From Nocardiopsis sp. CC223A (lineage in GTDB: Bacteria > Actinomycetota > Actinomycetes > Streptosporangiales > Streptosporangiaceae), in assembly GCF_030766825.1 (NCBI RefSeq), contig NZ_JASFDV010000079.1, positions 1 through 32,026 on the forward strand: a stretch of 32,026 nucleotides of DNA, given 5' to 3'. How positions within the stretch are numbered: position 1 is the first letter of the stretch; the number at the start of each line of letters is the position of its first letter. Made by a program: the position numbers and the translations under genes. Below the pieces are notes generated by a model, which worked only from the letters and a program-made list of their open reading frames with translations, ran no database searches and was not told the DNA's origin. This document shows, in pieces, positions 23,082 to 30,141 of this stretch.

Positions 23082-23301
23082 CCGCGCCGAACCGGCCGCG
23101 CCGAGCCGACCGCGCCGCCCCGGGTCCGTCCGACCCGGCGCGGCGCTCGAAGCACGTGCCGACGGGCAGCGGTCCGCCGTCGTGGACGAGCGAGACCGAA
23201 CGCACCACCGTGCCCGGACCGCGCGGGGCCGCCATGAGCCCGTGCACGGATTCGTCGAGGGCGTCCAGCAGGGACTTGAGCGTGCGTCCGGGTTCAGCCA
23301 T
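22999..23301 (-). CDS. Small hypothetical protein, possibly 3'-damaged
   Basis: Frame of 100 codons starting MAEPGRTLKSLLDALDESVHGL. The ATG has a GGAGG site and overlaps the stop of the upstream kinase-like gene (ATGGCTGA), classic translational coupling, so the start is credible. The first 70 codons have GC-rich third positions like a real gene. After about codon 72 codon choice breaks (AGT, CCA, CGA, GTT, AGG appear) and the frame runs antisense through the end of the alpha/beta hydrolase, ending in low-complexity GAPPPPAR. This suggests the native 3' end was lost and replaced. I do not recognise the family. Confidence 0.45.
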   Translation of the reverse strand: MAEPGRTLKSLLDALDESVHGLMAAPRGPGTVVRSVSLVHDGGPLPVGTCFERRAGSDGPGAARSARRGRFGAVSPGSARVRRSARGPRRGPGAPPPPAR

Positions 23302-24211
23302 GGTCCACCTCCGCGGTGCCCTCGGCGAGGACGACCTGGCCCAGCGTATGAGCGCCGATCTCCGCGAGCGTCCGGGCGTCGTCGGAGTGGGCGGCCAGCA
23401 GCACCCCGAAGAGCAGCGCCCAGGCCCGGGCCCGGTCCCACACGTGCGGGTCCACGGTGCCGGCCGCGTCCACCCGGGCGCGGAACGCGGCCCGGTCCGC
23501 GGGCCCGAACAGCATCCAGGCGACGGCCAGGTCGGTGGCGGGGTCGCCCGCGGTCAGGTCGCCGAAGTCGAGGACCGCGGCCGGCCCCGGCCCCGCCGGG
23601 GACACCAGGAGGTTGGCGGGGTGCAGGTCGCCGTGCAGCCACAGCGGCGGGCCGGGCCACGCGGGCGCTGCGGCCAGGCCGTCCCAGAGCCCGGCCAGGC
23701 GCCTCCGGCGGGACAGGTGGGGCACGGCCTCCAGGCGGCGGTGGAACCCTTCGGCGCGGGCGGCCAGCGGCACGCCCCGGAAGGAGTTGGCGGGGGCGTC
23801 GGCGGGCGCGGGCACGTGCAGCCGGACGGCGAAGTCCGCCAGCGGGACGGCCAGCACGCTCCGCTCGGCCACGGGGACCTCGGCGGCCGTGCGCCCCTCG
23901 AACCAGGGGACGACCGACCAGTGCCAGGGGTAGCCCCGACCGGGGCGGCCGACCCGCACGGGCGCGGGCACCGGGGTGTCCAGGCGCGCGGCGATCTTCC
24001 CGAGCCACCGCTGCTCGTTGCGGGTGAGTTCGGCGGCCCGCTCCCGGCGGGGCAGGCGCACGGCCAGCGCGTCGCCCAGCCGCAGGATCGTGTTGTCCCA
24101 CCCGTTGGCGACCGGGGTGAGGGGGAGGCCGGACAGGTCCGGGTGCTGGTCGGCCAGCAGCCGCCGGACCAGCCCGGGGGTGATGTCCACCTCGGCTTCG
24201 GGGATGTCCAT
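23294..24211 (-). CDS. Aminoglycoside phosphotransferase-family kinase
   Basis: APH/choline-kinase-like small-molecule kinase of 305 residues. The N-lobe has GWDNTILRLGDALAVRLPRRE, with Arg where APH enzymes have the ATP Lys region, and the active site is LHGDLHPANLL with DFGDLTAGDPATDLA. This is the general actinobacterial branch; real antibiotic resistance is not implied, and the substrate is unknown. The ATG at 24211 has a GGGGGG site 3 nt upstream. Its stop overlaps the following small gene by 8 bases, so the pair is coupled. A DUF2795 gene lies 64 bp upstream on the same strand. Confidence 0.88.
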   Translation of the reverse strand: MDIPEAEVDITPGLVRRLLADQHPDLSGLPLTPVANGWDNTILRLGDALAVRLPRRERAAELTRNEQRWLGKIAARLDTPVPAPVRVGRPGRGYPWHWSVVPWFEGRTAAEVPVAERSVLAVPLADFAVRLHVPAPADAPANSFRGVPLAARAEGFHRRLEAVPHLSRRRRLAGLWDGLAAAPAWPGPPLWLHGDLHPANLLVSPAGPGPAAVLDFGDLTAGDPATDLAVAWMLFGPADRAAFRARVDAAGTVDPHVWDRARAWALLFGVLLAAHSDDARTLAEIGAHTLGQVVLAEGTAEVDHG

Positions 24212-24275
24212 CCCCCCATCCTGCGCCACGCGGGGGAGCGGCCGGGAACCCGTCGGCGGGTCCCGGCCGCGGAGT

Positions 24276-24527
24276 TCAGCGCTGCGGGCGCTCCTGAGCA
24301 CGGGCGGACTCGGTGTGCGAGCCCGGTTCGGTCTCGGGCAGCGGGACCGCCCGCAGGACCTCCTCCGACTCGTAGAAGTCGGCCGACGGCATCGCCCGCA
24401 GCGCGCTCAGGACCTCCTCATCGCCGCCCGCATCCAGCGCTGCGGCGACGATGCGGTCCTTGTCGGCCGGAAAGTCGACACCCTCCAGGATCCGGCGCAG
24501 GCCCGCCAGGCCGCGTTCGACCCCCAT
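24276..24527 (-). CDS. DUF2795-domain protein
   Basis: Small protein of 83 residues whose middle part LRRILEGVDFPADKDRIVAAALDAGGDEEVLSALRAMPSADFYESEEVLRAV matches the DUF2795 fold, a short helical domain of unknown function widespread in actinobacteria. The C-terminal tail (PETEPGSHTESARAQERPQR) is charged and probably disordered. The ATG at 24527 follows GGGAGGG; a second ATG at 24545 would add six residues. It is transcribed toward the APH-type kinase. No regulatory role can be deduced. Confidence 0.8.
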   Translation of the reverse strand: MGVERGLAGLRRILEGVDFPADKDRIVAAALDAGGDEEVLSALRAMPSADFYESEEVLRAVPLPETEPGSHTESARAQERPQR

Positions 24528-24595
24528 GGTCCCTCCCCCGTGCACCGCGGGCCCCTCCCACAGTGCACGGGGTGACTACCCGGTGGCCGAGGGTG

Positions 24596-25261
24596 TCAAT
24601 CCCCGGTCCGCCAGAGCCCGGTGACGGCGTCGACCGTGGCGATCACCGCGGCGTGCCGGGCCAGTCCCGCCAGTGCCGTGTCCTGCCGGGCCTGCTCATA
24701 GGTGCCGACGGCGTCGGCCGCCACCACCACCCGGAAGCCGTGCTGGAAGGCGTCCCGGGCGGTGGCGTCGACGCAGCAGTCCGTGGTGAGTCCGCACACC
24801 ACCAGCCAGGAGACTCCGGCCGAGTAGAGCAGGCGGACCAGGTCGGTGCCGTGGAACGCCGAGTAACGGCGCTTGTCCACCACTTCCTCGTCCTCCAGCG
24901 GTGCCACCCCGAACCACTCCGGGCCCGGCGTTCCCACCAGGCACGGCTCTCTGGCGGCCGCCCGGTCCGGCGGGAGGTCCGCCAGCCCGCGCAGCCACCG
25001 CGAGGAGTCCCACGGCTCGTCCGGGTCCTGCACCAGGCGGGTCCACACCACGGGGACACCCGCCGCGCGGGCCCGGTCGACCAGCAGCCGGGTCCCGGCC
25101 AGGGAGGCGTCGATCCGCTCCCGGGCGTCCGCGTCCAACCGGGGCAGCCGCTCCGGGTCGCCGAAGTCCCGTTGCGGGTCCACGACGAGCACGGCCGCCT
25201 CCCCGGGCGGCCCGGGCAGCGGGCGGGAGTGCCCCGCGACGTCGACGAGGGGGCCGGTCAC
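24596..25261 (-). CDS. Isochorismatase-like cysteine hydrolase (RutB-like)
   Basis: Cytosolic hydrolase of 221 residues. The catalytic triad is visible: Asp28 in VVDPQRDF, Lys130 in VDKRRYSAF and Cys163 in GLTTDCCVDATARDAF. Family members hydrolyse amides such as nicotinamide, N-carbamoyl compounds or (RutB) peroxyureidoacrylate. It starts with GTG at 25261, and GTGA overlaps the stop of the RutA-like gene, so the two are translationally coupled. That coupling points to sequential steps: ring opening by the monooxygenase, then amide cleavage here. RutB is the closest functional guess, but specificity cannot be read from the motifs. It is the last gene of the ABC importer operon. Confidence 0.87.
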   Translation of the reverse strand: MTGPLVDVAGHSRPLPGPPGEAAVLVVDPQRDFGDPERLPRLDADARERIDASLAGTRLLVDRARAAGVPVVWTRLVQDPDEPWDSSRWLRGLADLPPDRAAAREPCLVGTPGPEWFGVAPLEDEEVVDKRRYSAFHGTDLVRLLYSAGVSWLVVCGLTTDCCVDATARDAFQHGFRVVVAADAVGTYEQARQDTALAGLARHAAVIATVDAVTGLWRTGD

Positions 25262-26346
25262 CGTTCACCCTCGGCACCGGCCGGGCGCAGGAGCGGCATC
25301 ACCCGCTCTCCGAAGTCCGCCAGGTCCGCGTGGTAGTCGGGGAAGATCAGCATCAGGCCGTCCAGGCCGGCGAACTCGACCATCTCCCGGATGCGCGCCG
25401 CCACGGTATGCGGGGCCCCGGTGACGAACGGGGTCTGGAACGCCTCGTCCTCGGGCCGCTCGGCGGTCAGCGACAGCGCCCGCTCCGGCGGCAGCCCCCA
25501 GGAGACCTTCATGTTGACGAGCGCTTCCACGTCCGCACCGCGCCCGTACTCCAGCCTGCGCGCCTCGGCCTCCTCGTCGGTGTCGGCCAGGACGACCGTC
25601 AGCATCGAGTAGGCGCGGATGCTCCGTCCCTGCTTCTCGGCGCGCAGTTTGACGTCCCGACAGGCGTCGCGCAGGCCCGGCAGGTCCTGGGCGGTGAGGA
25701 ACGAGCCGTCGCAGTGCCGGGCCTGGAAGTCCAGCCCGGCCTCGGAGCGGCCCGCGGCGATCAGCGTCGGCCGGGTCGCGGGGTGCGGCAGAGACCGGCA
25801 GTCGTCCAGGTGGAAGTACTCGCCGTCGTGGTCCACCGCCGGCTCCGACCACAGGCGCTCCAGTACCGAGGTCCACTCCTCGGTCCAGCGGTAGCGGTCG
25901 GCGTGGGACAGGGTGTCGTCCCACAGGCCCATCTGGGCGAACTCCTTGGCGTAGGCGCCCACGACGATGTTCATGCCCGCGCGGCCGCCCGCGATCTCCT
26001 GAAGCGTGGTGAACATCTTCGCGGCGATCGCCGGATGGAACAGGTTGGTGTGGACGGTCGACCACACCTTGACCCGCTCGGTGGCCTCGGCCAGTCCCGC
26101 CATCATCGTGATGGACTCCAGGGTCCGGCCCCAGTGGTCGGTGGCGCCGTCGTACCCGCGCCACTTGCCCATGGACATGATGAAGTCAAGGCCGTACTGC
26201 TCGGCCAGGACCGCGGCCCGGCGGTTGTAGGCGTAGGTCGCCTCCGGGTGCGGTGCCGTTTCGGAGACGATCCACCCGCCGCTGCCGATGGGCAGGAAGA
26301 TCCCGTACTCGGTGTCGGCGGCCGGTGTCCCGCCAGGTTCTGACAA
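25258..26346 (-). CDS. LLM-class flavin-dependent monooxygenase, RutA-like
   Basis: FMN-dependent monooxygenase of 362 residues with a TIM-barrel of the bacterial luciferase type. The N-terminus YGIFLPIGSGGWIVS, the LDFIMSMGKWRGYDGATDHWGRTLESITMMAGLA stretch, GGRAGMNIVVG and DGEYFHLDDCRSLPHP closely follow the layout of pyrimidine oxygenase RutA, which opens the uracil ring between N3 and C4. It needs FMNH2 from a separate reductase, which is not encoded here. The start is TTG at 26346 (GAGGGAA upstream; no ATG further in). It is 94 bp after the binding-protein gene, with a strong hairpin between, and overlaps the hydrolase by 4 nt. An alkanesulfonate or dibenzothiophene-type role is less likely given the RutB-like partner. 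Confidence 0.85.
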   Translation of the reverse strand: MSEPGGTPAADTEYGIFLPIGSGGWIVSETAPHPEATYAYNRRAAVLAEQYGLDFIMSMGKWRGYDGATDHWGRTLESITMMAGLAEATERVKVWSTVHTNLFHPAIAAKMFTTLQEIAGGRAGMNIVVGAYAKEFAQMGLWDDTLSHADRYRWTEEWTSVLERLWSEPAVDHDGEYFHLDDCRSLPHPATRPTLIAAGRSEAGLDFQARHCDGSFLTAQDLPGLRDACRDVKLRAEKQGRSIRAYSMLTVVLADTDEEAEARRLEYGRGADVEALVNMKVSWGLPPERALSLTAERPEDEAFQTPFVTGAPHTVAARIREMVEFAGLDGLMLIFPDYHADLADFGERVMPLLRPAGAEGER

Positions 26347-26374
26347 CTCGGTTCCCTCGCTCTGATGACTCGGG

Positions 26375-26402
26375 GGGCACCGGGGCCGTCGCCCCGGTGC
26401 CC
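26375..26402 (-). terminator. 12-bp hairpin inside the operon, after the binding-protein gene
   Basis: GGGCACCGGGGC-CGTC-GCCCCGGTGCCC is a perfect 12-bp stem between the binding-protein gene and the RutA-like gene. It may attenuate the enzymes relative to the transporter or protect the binding-protein mRNA, as often seen after abundant binding proteins. Confidence 0.7.
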
Positions 26403-26422
26403 GTGGCCGTTCCCCGCGGTGG

Positions 26423-26446
26423 GGGGTACTACTCGGGGTACTACTC
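26423..26446 (-). repeat. 12-bp tandem repeat duplicating a stop codon
   Basis: GGGGTACTACTC occurs twice back to back (26423-26434, 26435-26446). The second unit covers the last Glu and the TAG stop of the binding-protein gene, so the first unit creates a second GAG-TAG just downstream. It looks like slippage. Confidence 0.9.
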
Positions 26447-27562
26447 GTCCTCTTCCTCGGCGGGCCAGCTCACGTTCCCGGCGACGTACACGGCCTCCAG
26501 GTAGTGCGGCTCGAACAGGGGCTCCAGGTCGGGGACCTCTTCGAGGGCGCCGTTTTCGACCAGGTTCTCCGTCTCGGACTCCGTCATGCCCAGGTCGATG
26601 TAGCCGAAGGCGGTCTCGTCGGGCGTGGAGGCGCGCACCAGCTCGCTCTCGGAGGCCCAGACCTTGAGGTTGTGGTCGACGTCGAACTCGCCGGTGGGGT
26701 CCAGCGCGGCGGCCTGCTCCACGCACTCGCGCTCGTTGCCGTCCTCCCCGCAGTACTCGAACGCCTTGGCGATGGCCCGCAGGAAGTCCTCGACGACGGT
26801 CCGGTTCTGCGCCGCCCACTCCGGGTTGGTGGCCATCACGCCGAAGGAGCCGACCACACCGAAGTCCTCGGGCAGCCACTCGGTGTAGGACTCGCCCATG
26901 GCGTCGAGCTGGTGGGGCTCGTTGGAGCGGAAGGCCGTCAGCGCCTGCACCTGGTCCCGGGGCAGGACGCTCGGGTCGTAGCCGGAGTCGACCTGCTCGA
27001 TGGAGTCCACGTCGACCCCGGCGGCGTTCAGCATCGCCTCCAGAGGGGCGGCCAGCATGCCGGGCCGACCCATGGTCTGGCCCTCCAGCTCCTTGAGGTC
27101 CTCCACATCGGGGCCGGTCAGCAGGGAGGCGATCGGCACGTGCCCGTAGGTGGCGATACCGATGATGTCGTGGTCCTCCTCGTTCGCCTGGACGATCTCG
27201 GCCTCGTTGGCGACCGGGGTGAAGTGGGCGGTGCCCGCCGACACCAGCTGCGAGTTGGCCATGATGTCGCCGACCCCGCCCTGGATCTCCACGTCCAGGC
27301 AGACATCGTCGAAGAAGCCCAGGCCCTCCGCGGCGAACACCTCCAGCTGGCTCACCGACGCCTGGTAGAAGTAGCCGGATATATAGGTGATGGTGCCGGC
27401 GTCCTGATTCGTGGTGCACCGTTCTTCGTTGATGGCGAGTTCGGATTCCTCCGTGGGCTCGGAGGCGGCCTCGGAGCCGCCGCAGGCGGCGGTCGCCAGC
27501 ACGGCCGCGGCCAGGGCCGCGGCACCGAGGTACCGGGTCAGGGGTGTGGTGGGGGTGGTCAT
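26441..27562 (-). CDS. ABC transporter substrate-binding lipoprotein, NMT1/THI5-like
   Basis: Exported lipoprotein of 373 residues. The signal peptide LGAAALAAAVLATAACG ends in a lipobox with Cys27. The mature part is of the NMT1/THI5/SsuA type: ITYISGYFYQASVSQLEVFAAEGLGFFDDVCLDVEIQGG, then GRPGMLAAPLEAMLNAAGVDVDSIEQVDSGYDPSVLPRDQVQALTAFRSNEPHQL. The GYD and NEP blocks are characteristic of THI5/ThiY-like pyrimidine binders, in line with the RutA-like enzyme downstream. ATG 27562 overlaps the permease stop by 4 nt. Two Cys in the mature part (near ERCT and DVCLD) could form a disulphide. Ligand: likely a pyrimidine or related heterocycle, by inference. Confidence 0.88.
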   Translation of the reverse strand: MTTPTTPLTRYLGAAALAAAVLATAACGGSEAASEPTEESELAINEERCTTNQDAGTITYISGYFYQASVSQLEVFAAEGLGFFDDVCLDVEIQGGVGDIMANSQLVSAGTAHFTPVANEAEIVQANEEDHDIIGIATYGHVPIASLLTGPDVEDLKELEGQTMGRPGMLAAPLEAMLNAAGVDVDSIEQVDSGYDPSVLPRDQVQALTAFRSNEPHQLDAMGESYTEWLPEDFGVVGSFGVMATNPEWAAQNRTVVEDFLRAIAKAFEYCGEDGNERECVEQAAALDPTGEFDVDHNLKVWASESELVRASTPDETAFGYIDLGMTESETENLVENGALEEVPDLEPLFEPHYLEAVYVAGNVSWPAEEEDE

Positions 27563-28476
27563 CTGGGGTGCTCTTCCGTTCGTTGGGCGATGTGGGATCT
27601 GCGGGGACGGGAAGCGTGGGTGCGCTGGGACTCGTGCCAGAAGAGCACCCGGCGCTCCAGGGCGGAGACCAGCGCCAGCATGAGCACGCCCATGGCGGCC
27701 AGGCAGGCGATCGCGGCGTAGACGGAGTCCAGCCGCGCCGCGGAGGCCGAGGTGCGGATCAGGGTGCCGAGCCCGCCGCTGCTGCCCGCGGCCACGAATT
27801 CGGCGACCACGGCGCCGACGATGGACAGCGGCATGACCACGCGCAGCGCGGCCAGGGTGTAGGGCAGGCCGTAGGGGATGCGCAGCCGCCACAGCACCTC
27901 GAAACGGGAGGCGTGCAGGGTCCGGAACACGTGCAGGACGGGTTCGGGGACCGCGCGCAGCCCGGTCGCGACGTTGATCAGCACGGGGAAGAACGTGATG
28001 ATCCCGGTGACGATGACCTTGGGGGCCAGCCCGAATCCGAACGCCACCACCAGCCCCGGCGCCAGCGCGACCACCGGGGTCACGTTGAGGACGACGGCCA
28101 GCGGCATGAGGGCGCGCCGCACCACCGGGACCTCGGACATGACCAGGGCCAGGGCGAACGCGATGCCCGCCCCGCAGGCCACGCCGATCAGGGCGATGGA
28201 CAGGGTGCTCCAGGCGTTGGCGAGGAAGACCTCGGGCCGGTCCACCAGGGTGAGCCCGACGTCGGAGAGCCGGGGGAGGATGTAGGGGTGCTCGGCGGCC
28301 ACCGCCGACCAGCCCGCGCCCAGCAGTACGACGACGAAGGCCGTGGGCGCCCAGGTCGCCGGGTGCAGGGGGCCGCGCGGCCGGGTGCGGCGGCGTGCGG
28401 GCCCGGGCGCCGGTCCGGGACGGTCGGGGGCGTGGCGCAGAGGGGCGGTCGCGGTCATCTGGCTGCTCTCGCTCAT
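27559..28476 (-). CDS. ABC transporter permease
   Basis: Membrane subunit of 305 residues with about six helices after a Pro/Arg-rich cytosolic N-terminus of about 40 residues. The binding-protein-dependent transport fold is shown by the EAA-like loop TLHASRFEVLWRLRIPYGLPYTLAALRVVMPLSIVGAVVAEF, which contacts the ATPase. It belongs to the SsuC/TauC/ThiX group. ATG 28476 overlaps the ATPase stop by 4 nt (ATGA) and its own stop overlaps the binding-protein start in the same way, so the three subunits are made together. An internal ATG at 28458 is a possible alternative start. Confidence 0.9.
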   Translation of the reverse strand: MSESSQMTATAPLRHAPDRPGPAPGPARRRTRPRGPLHPATWAPTAFVVVLLGAGWSAVAAEHPYILPRLSDVGLTLVDRPEVFLANAWSTLSIALIGVACGAGIAFALALVMSEVPVVRRALMPLAVVLNVTPVVALAPGLVVAFGFGLAPKVIVTGIITFFPVLINVATGLRAVPEPVLHVFRTLHASRFEVLWRLRIPYGLPYTLAALRVVMPLSIVGAVVAEFVAAGSSGGLGTLIRTSASAARLDSVYAAIACLAAMGVLMLALVSALERRVLFWHESQRTHASRPRRSHIAQRTEEHPR

Positions 28477-29288
28477 AGCGGGACGAGGTCGTCGGGGGCG
28501 GCTCCGCGTTCCCAGGCGGATTGCAGGGAGGCACGGACGCGGTCCTCCAGGGCGTGCATGCGCGATCCGGTCACGACTCCGGCGTCGCGGGGCCGGGGCA
28601 GGTCGATCGGCAGCACCTCGTGGACGCGGCCGGGCCGGGCGGACATGACGACCACCTCGTCGGAGAGGGTGACCGCCTCGCGCACCGAGTGGGTGACGAA
28701 GACGACCGTCGTCGCCCGGCGCTGCCACAGGCCCAGGAGCTGCAACCGCAGGGCCTCGCGGGTGAACTCGTCCAGTGCGGAGAAGGGTTCGTCCATGAGC
28801 AGCAGCCGGGGGCGCAGGCCGAAGGCGCGGGCGATGGCCACCCGCTGGCGCTGGCCGCCGGAGAGCTCGTGCGGGTACCGGTGCGCGACGTCGGACAGGC
28901 CCACCACCCGCAGCAGTTCGTCGGGGTCCTCACCGCCGGCCCCGGCGCGGCGGTTGACCCGGCGGGGCAGGGCGATGTTGCGGCGCACGGTCTGCCAGGG
29001 CAGCAGGGCCGGGGTCTGCGGGACCAGGCCCACCCCCTTGGCGGCGCACAGTGCGCTCGGGGTGGAGCCGAAGAGCGAGACCTCCCCGGCGTCGTGCTCC
29101 TCCAGCCCGGCGATCACCCGCAGCAGGGTGGACTTGCCGCAGCCACTGGGGCCAATGAGGCTGACGAAGCGACGAACTCCGACGTCCAGGTCCACCGACT
29201 CCAGGGCCGGGTGGTCGGGGTCGCCGCCGTCATAGGTCTTGGTGAGGCCGCGGATGCGGATGCCGAGGTCGTCCGAGGGGTGTGTCAT
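28473..29288 (-). CDS. ABC transporter ATP-binding protein
   Basis: ATPase of 271 residues, SsuB/TauB/ThiZ type. Walker A is GPSGCGKST, the Q-loop LVPQTPALLPWQ, the signature LSGGQRQRVAIARA, Walker B LLLMDEPFSALD and the switch His is in VTHS. The ATG at 29288 (MTHPSDDLGI) has GAGGAGCGGG upstream; the frame further up has no good site. It is the first gene of a leftward operon: ATPase, permease, binding protein, monooxygenase, hydrolase. The 292-bp region before it holds a candidate 21-codon leader ORF with an internal hairpin. Confidence 0.92.
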   Translation of the reverse strand: MTHPSDDLGIRIRGLTKTYDGGDPDHPALESVDLDVGVRRFVSLIGPSGCGKSTLLRVIAGLEEHDAGEVSLFGSTPSALCAAKGVGLVPQTPALLPWQTVRRNIALPRRVNRRAGAGGEDPDELLRVVGLSDVAHRYPHELSGGQRQRVAIARAFGLRPRLLLMDEPFSALDEFTREALRLQLLGLWQRRATTVVFVTHSVREAVTLSDEVVVMSARPGRVHEVLPIDLPRPRDAGVVTGSRMHALEDRVRASLQSAWERGAAPDDLVPL

Positions 29289-29365
29289 GCCCGCTCCTCG
29301 TGCTGTGTGCGCACATGCCTGCACAGGGCCGTCATCCGGGGCGTGTCGGGGACGCGCACGGCGGA

Positions 29366-29431
29366 TCAGACCGTGTTGCCGAGGAGCGGGGGGCCGGACG
29401 GCGGTCCGGCGGTCACAAGCGAGAAATCCAC
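29366..29431 (-). CDS. Possible 21-residue leader peptide upstream of the ABC operon
   Basis: A GTG at 29431 with a perfect AGGAGG core 7 nt upstream starts the short frame MDFSLVTAGPPSGPPLLGNTV, ending at TGA 29366, 77 bp before the ATPase start. The frame contains a 7-bp hairpin (GCCGGAC/GTCCGGC, 29393-29410) over its Pro-rich middle. The strong ribosome site, position and hairpin fit a translated leader that controls the operon. It could also be chance; length is too short to judge from codon use. Confidence 0.45.
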   Translation of the reverse strand: MDFSLVTAGPPSGPPLLGNTV

Positions 29432-29580
29432 GGGGGCACCCTCCTGTCGCTCCCCGGGTACGACTGACCGGGGGCGGGCGGTTGGAGAGCGGGTGGAAGA
29501 TCGGAGATCGACGGCCCGCGGGGGGTTGTGTGACGGGTGAGACGTTAGGGAGCCGGTATTAACTCTGGATGAAGGCTCCG

Positions 29581-30012
29581 TCACGTACCGATATCGAGAA
29601 CGCGTACTCGTAGGTCCGCGTCCAATAGGGCGACGGTGATCCGGTGGGTGGCGAAAGCACTGGGCAGCCAGGCCCCCCGGCCGAACAGCCGGGCCAGGGG
29701 TTCGCCCAGGACCAGCAGTACCCGCGCCTGTGGGAAGTGCGTGTCCCGGATCCAGGACAGCTTGAAGGCGTCGGCGATGACCTTGTTGCGCTGGGACGAC
29801 TTCACCTGGCCGGAGAAGGGCGAGCACTGCACGAGCAGGCTCGGCGGATCTCCGTCGGCGCAGTCGACGCCGACCCGGACACCATCGGCGAGTGTGAACT
29901 CGCGCGGTGCCAGGTCAAGGCCTAGTTGGGCGGACAACGCCCGGGCCAGTTCGGTGTTGTCGGGTCGCCGGGCGAGGGTGTCCGCGGGGTCGCGTACCGC
30001 TGTTTCCCTCAT
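29581..30012 (-). CDS. Hypothetical protein with PD-(D/E)XK-like features
   Basis: Soluble protein of 143 residues. The stretch VGVDCADGDPPSLLVQCSPFSGQVKSSQRNKVIADAFKLSWIRDTHFP resembles an actinobacterial family in which an acidic strand is followed by QRxKVxxDAxKL and a conserved W; this layout recalls the restriction-nuclease fold, although no complete D-ExK set is visible. No signal or membrane segment. ATG 30012 has a GGGAA-type upstream region. A 6-bp inverted repeat follows its stop. A Crp-type palindrome lies about 115 bp upstream. It precedes the ABC operon on the same strand but a 292-bp gap makes a separate unit likely. Function unknown. Confidence 0.7.
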   Translation of the reverse strand: MRETAVRDPADTLARRPDNTELARALSAQLGLDLAPREFTLADGVRVGVDCADGDPPSLLVQCSPFSGQVKSSQRNKVIADAFKLSWIRDTHFPQARVLLVLGEPLARLFGRGAWLPSAFATHRITVALLDADLRVRVLDIGT

Positions 30013-30125
30013 GGGAAGAAGACTTTAGTGCACAAGGGTCCCAGTGATCTCCGCCATTCGGCCTTTGTCCGCTGTGTTCAGGGGTGGGGTCGGCGTGGTC
30101 ACCTGGGGTTTTCTCGTAGGTGAAT

Positions 30126-30141
30126 TGTGATGAGCTTCACA
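30126..30141. promoter_or_regulatory. Crp/GlxR-type binding site
   Basis: TGTGA-TGAGCT-TCACA is a perfect match to the half-sites of the cAMP-receptor consensus TGTGA-N6-TCACA. It lies in an unusually A/T-rich stretch (about 30010-30300), 114 bp upstream of the leftward hypothetical gene. Confidence 0.6.

Noticed and set aside
23294..24211. Aminoglycoside resistance gene
   Set aside because: The APH fold is present but this broad family includes many housekeeping kinases; nothing in the sequence or context supports antibiotic resistance.
29289..29580. TPP or other known riboswitch before the ABC operon, given the THI5-like binding protein
   Set aside because: No TPP-box sequences (CTGAGA or the ACCTGATCTGG block) or other class signature was found on the transcribed strand.
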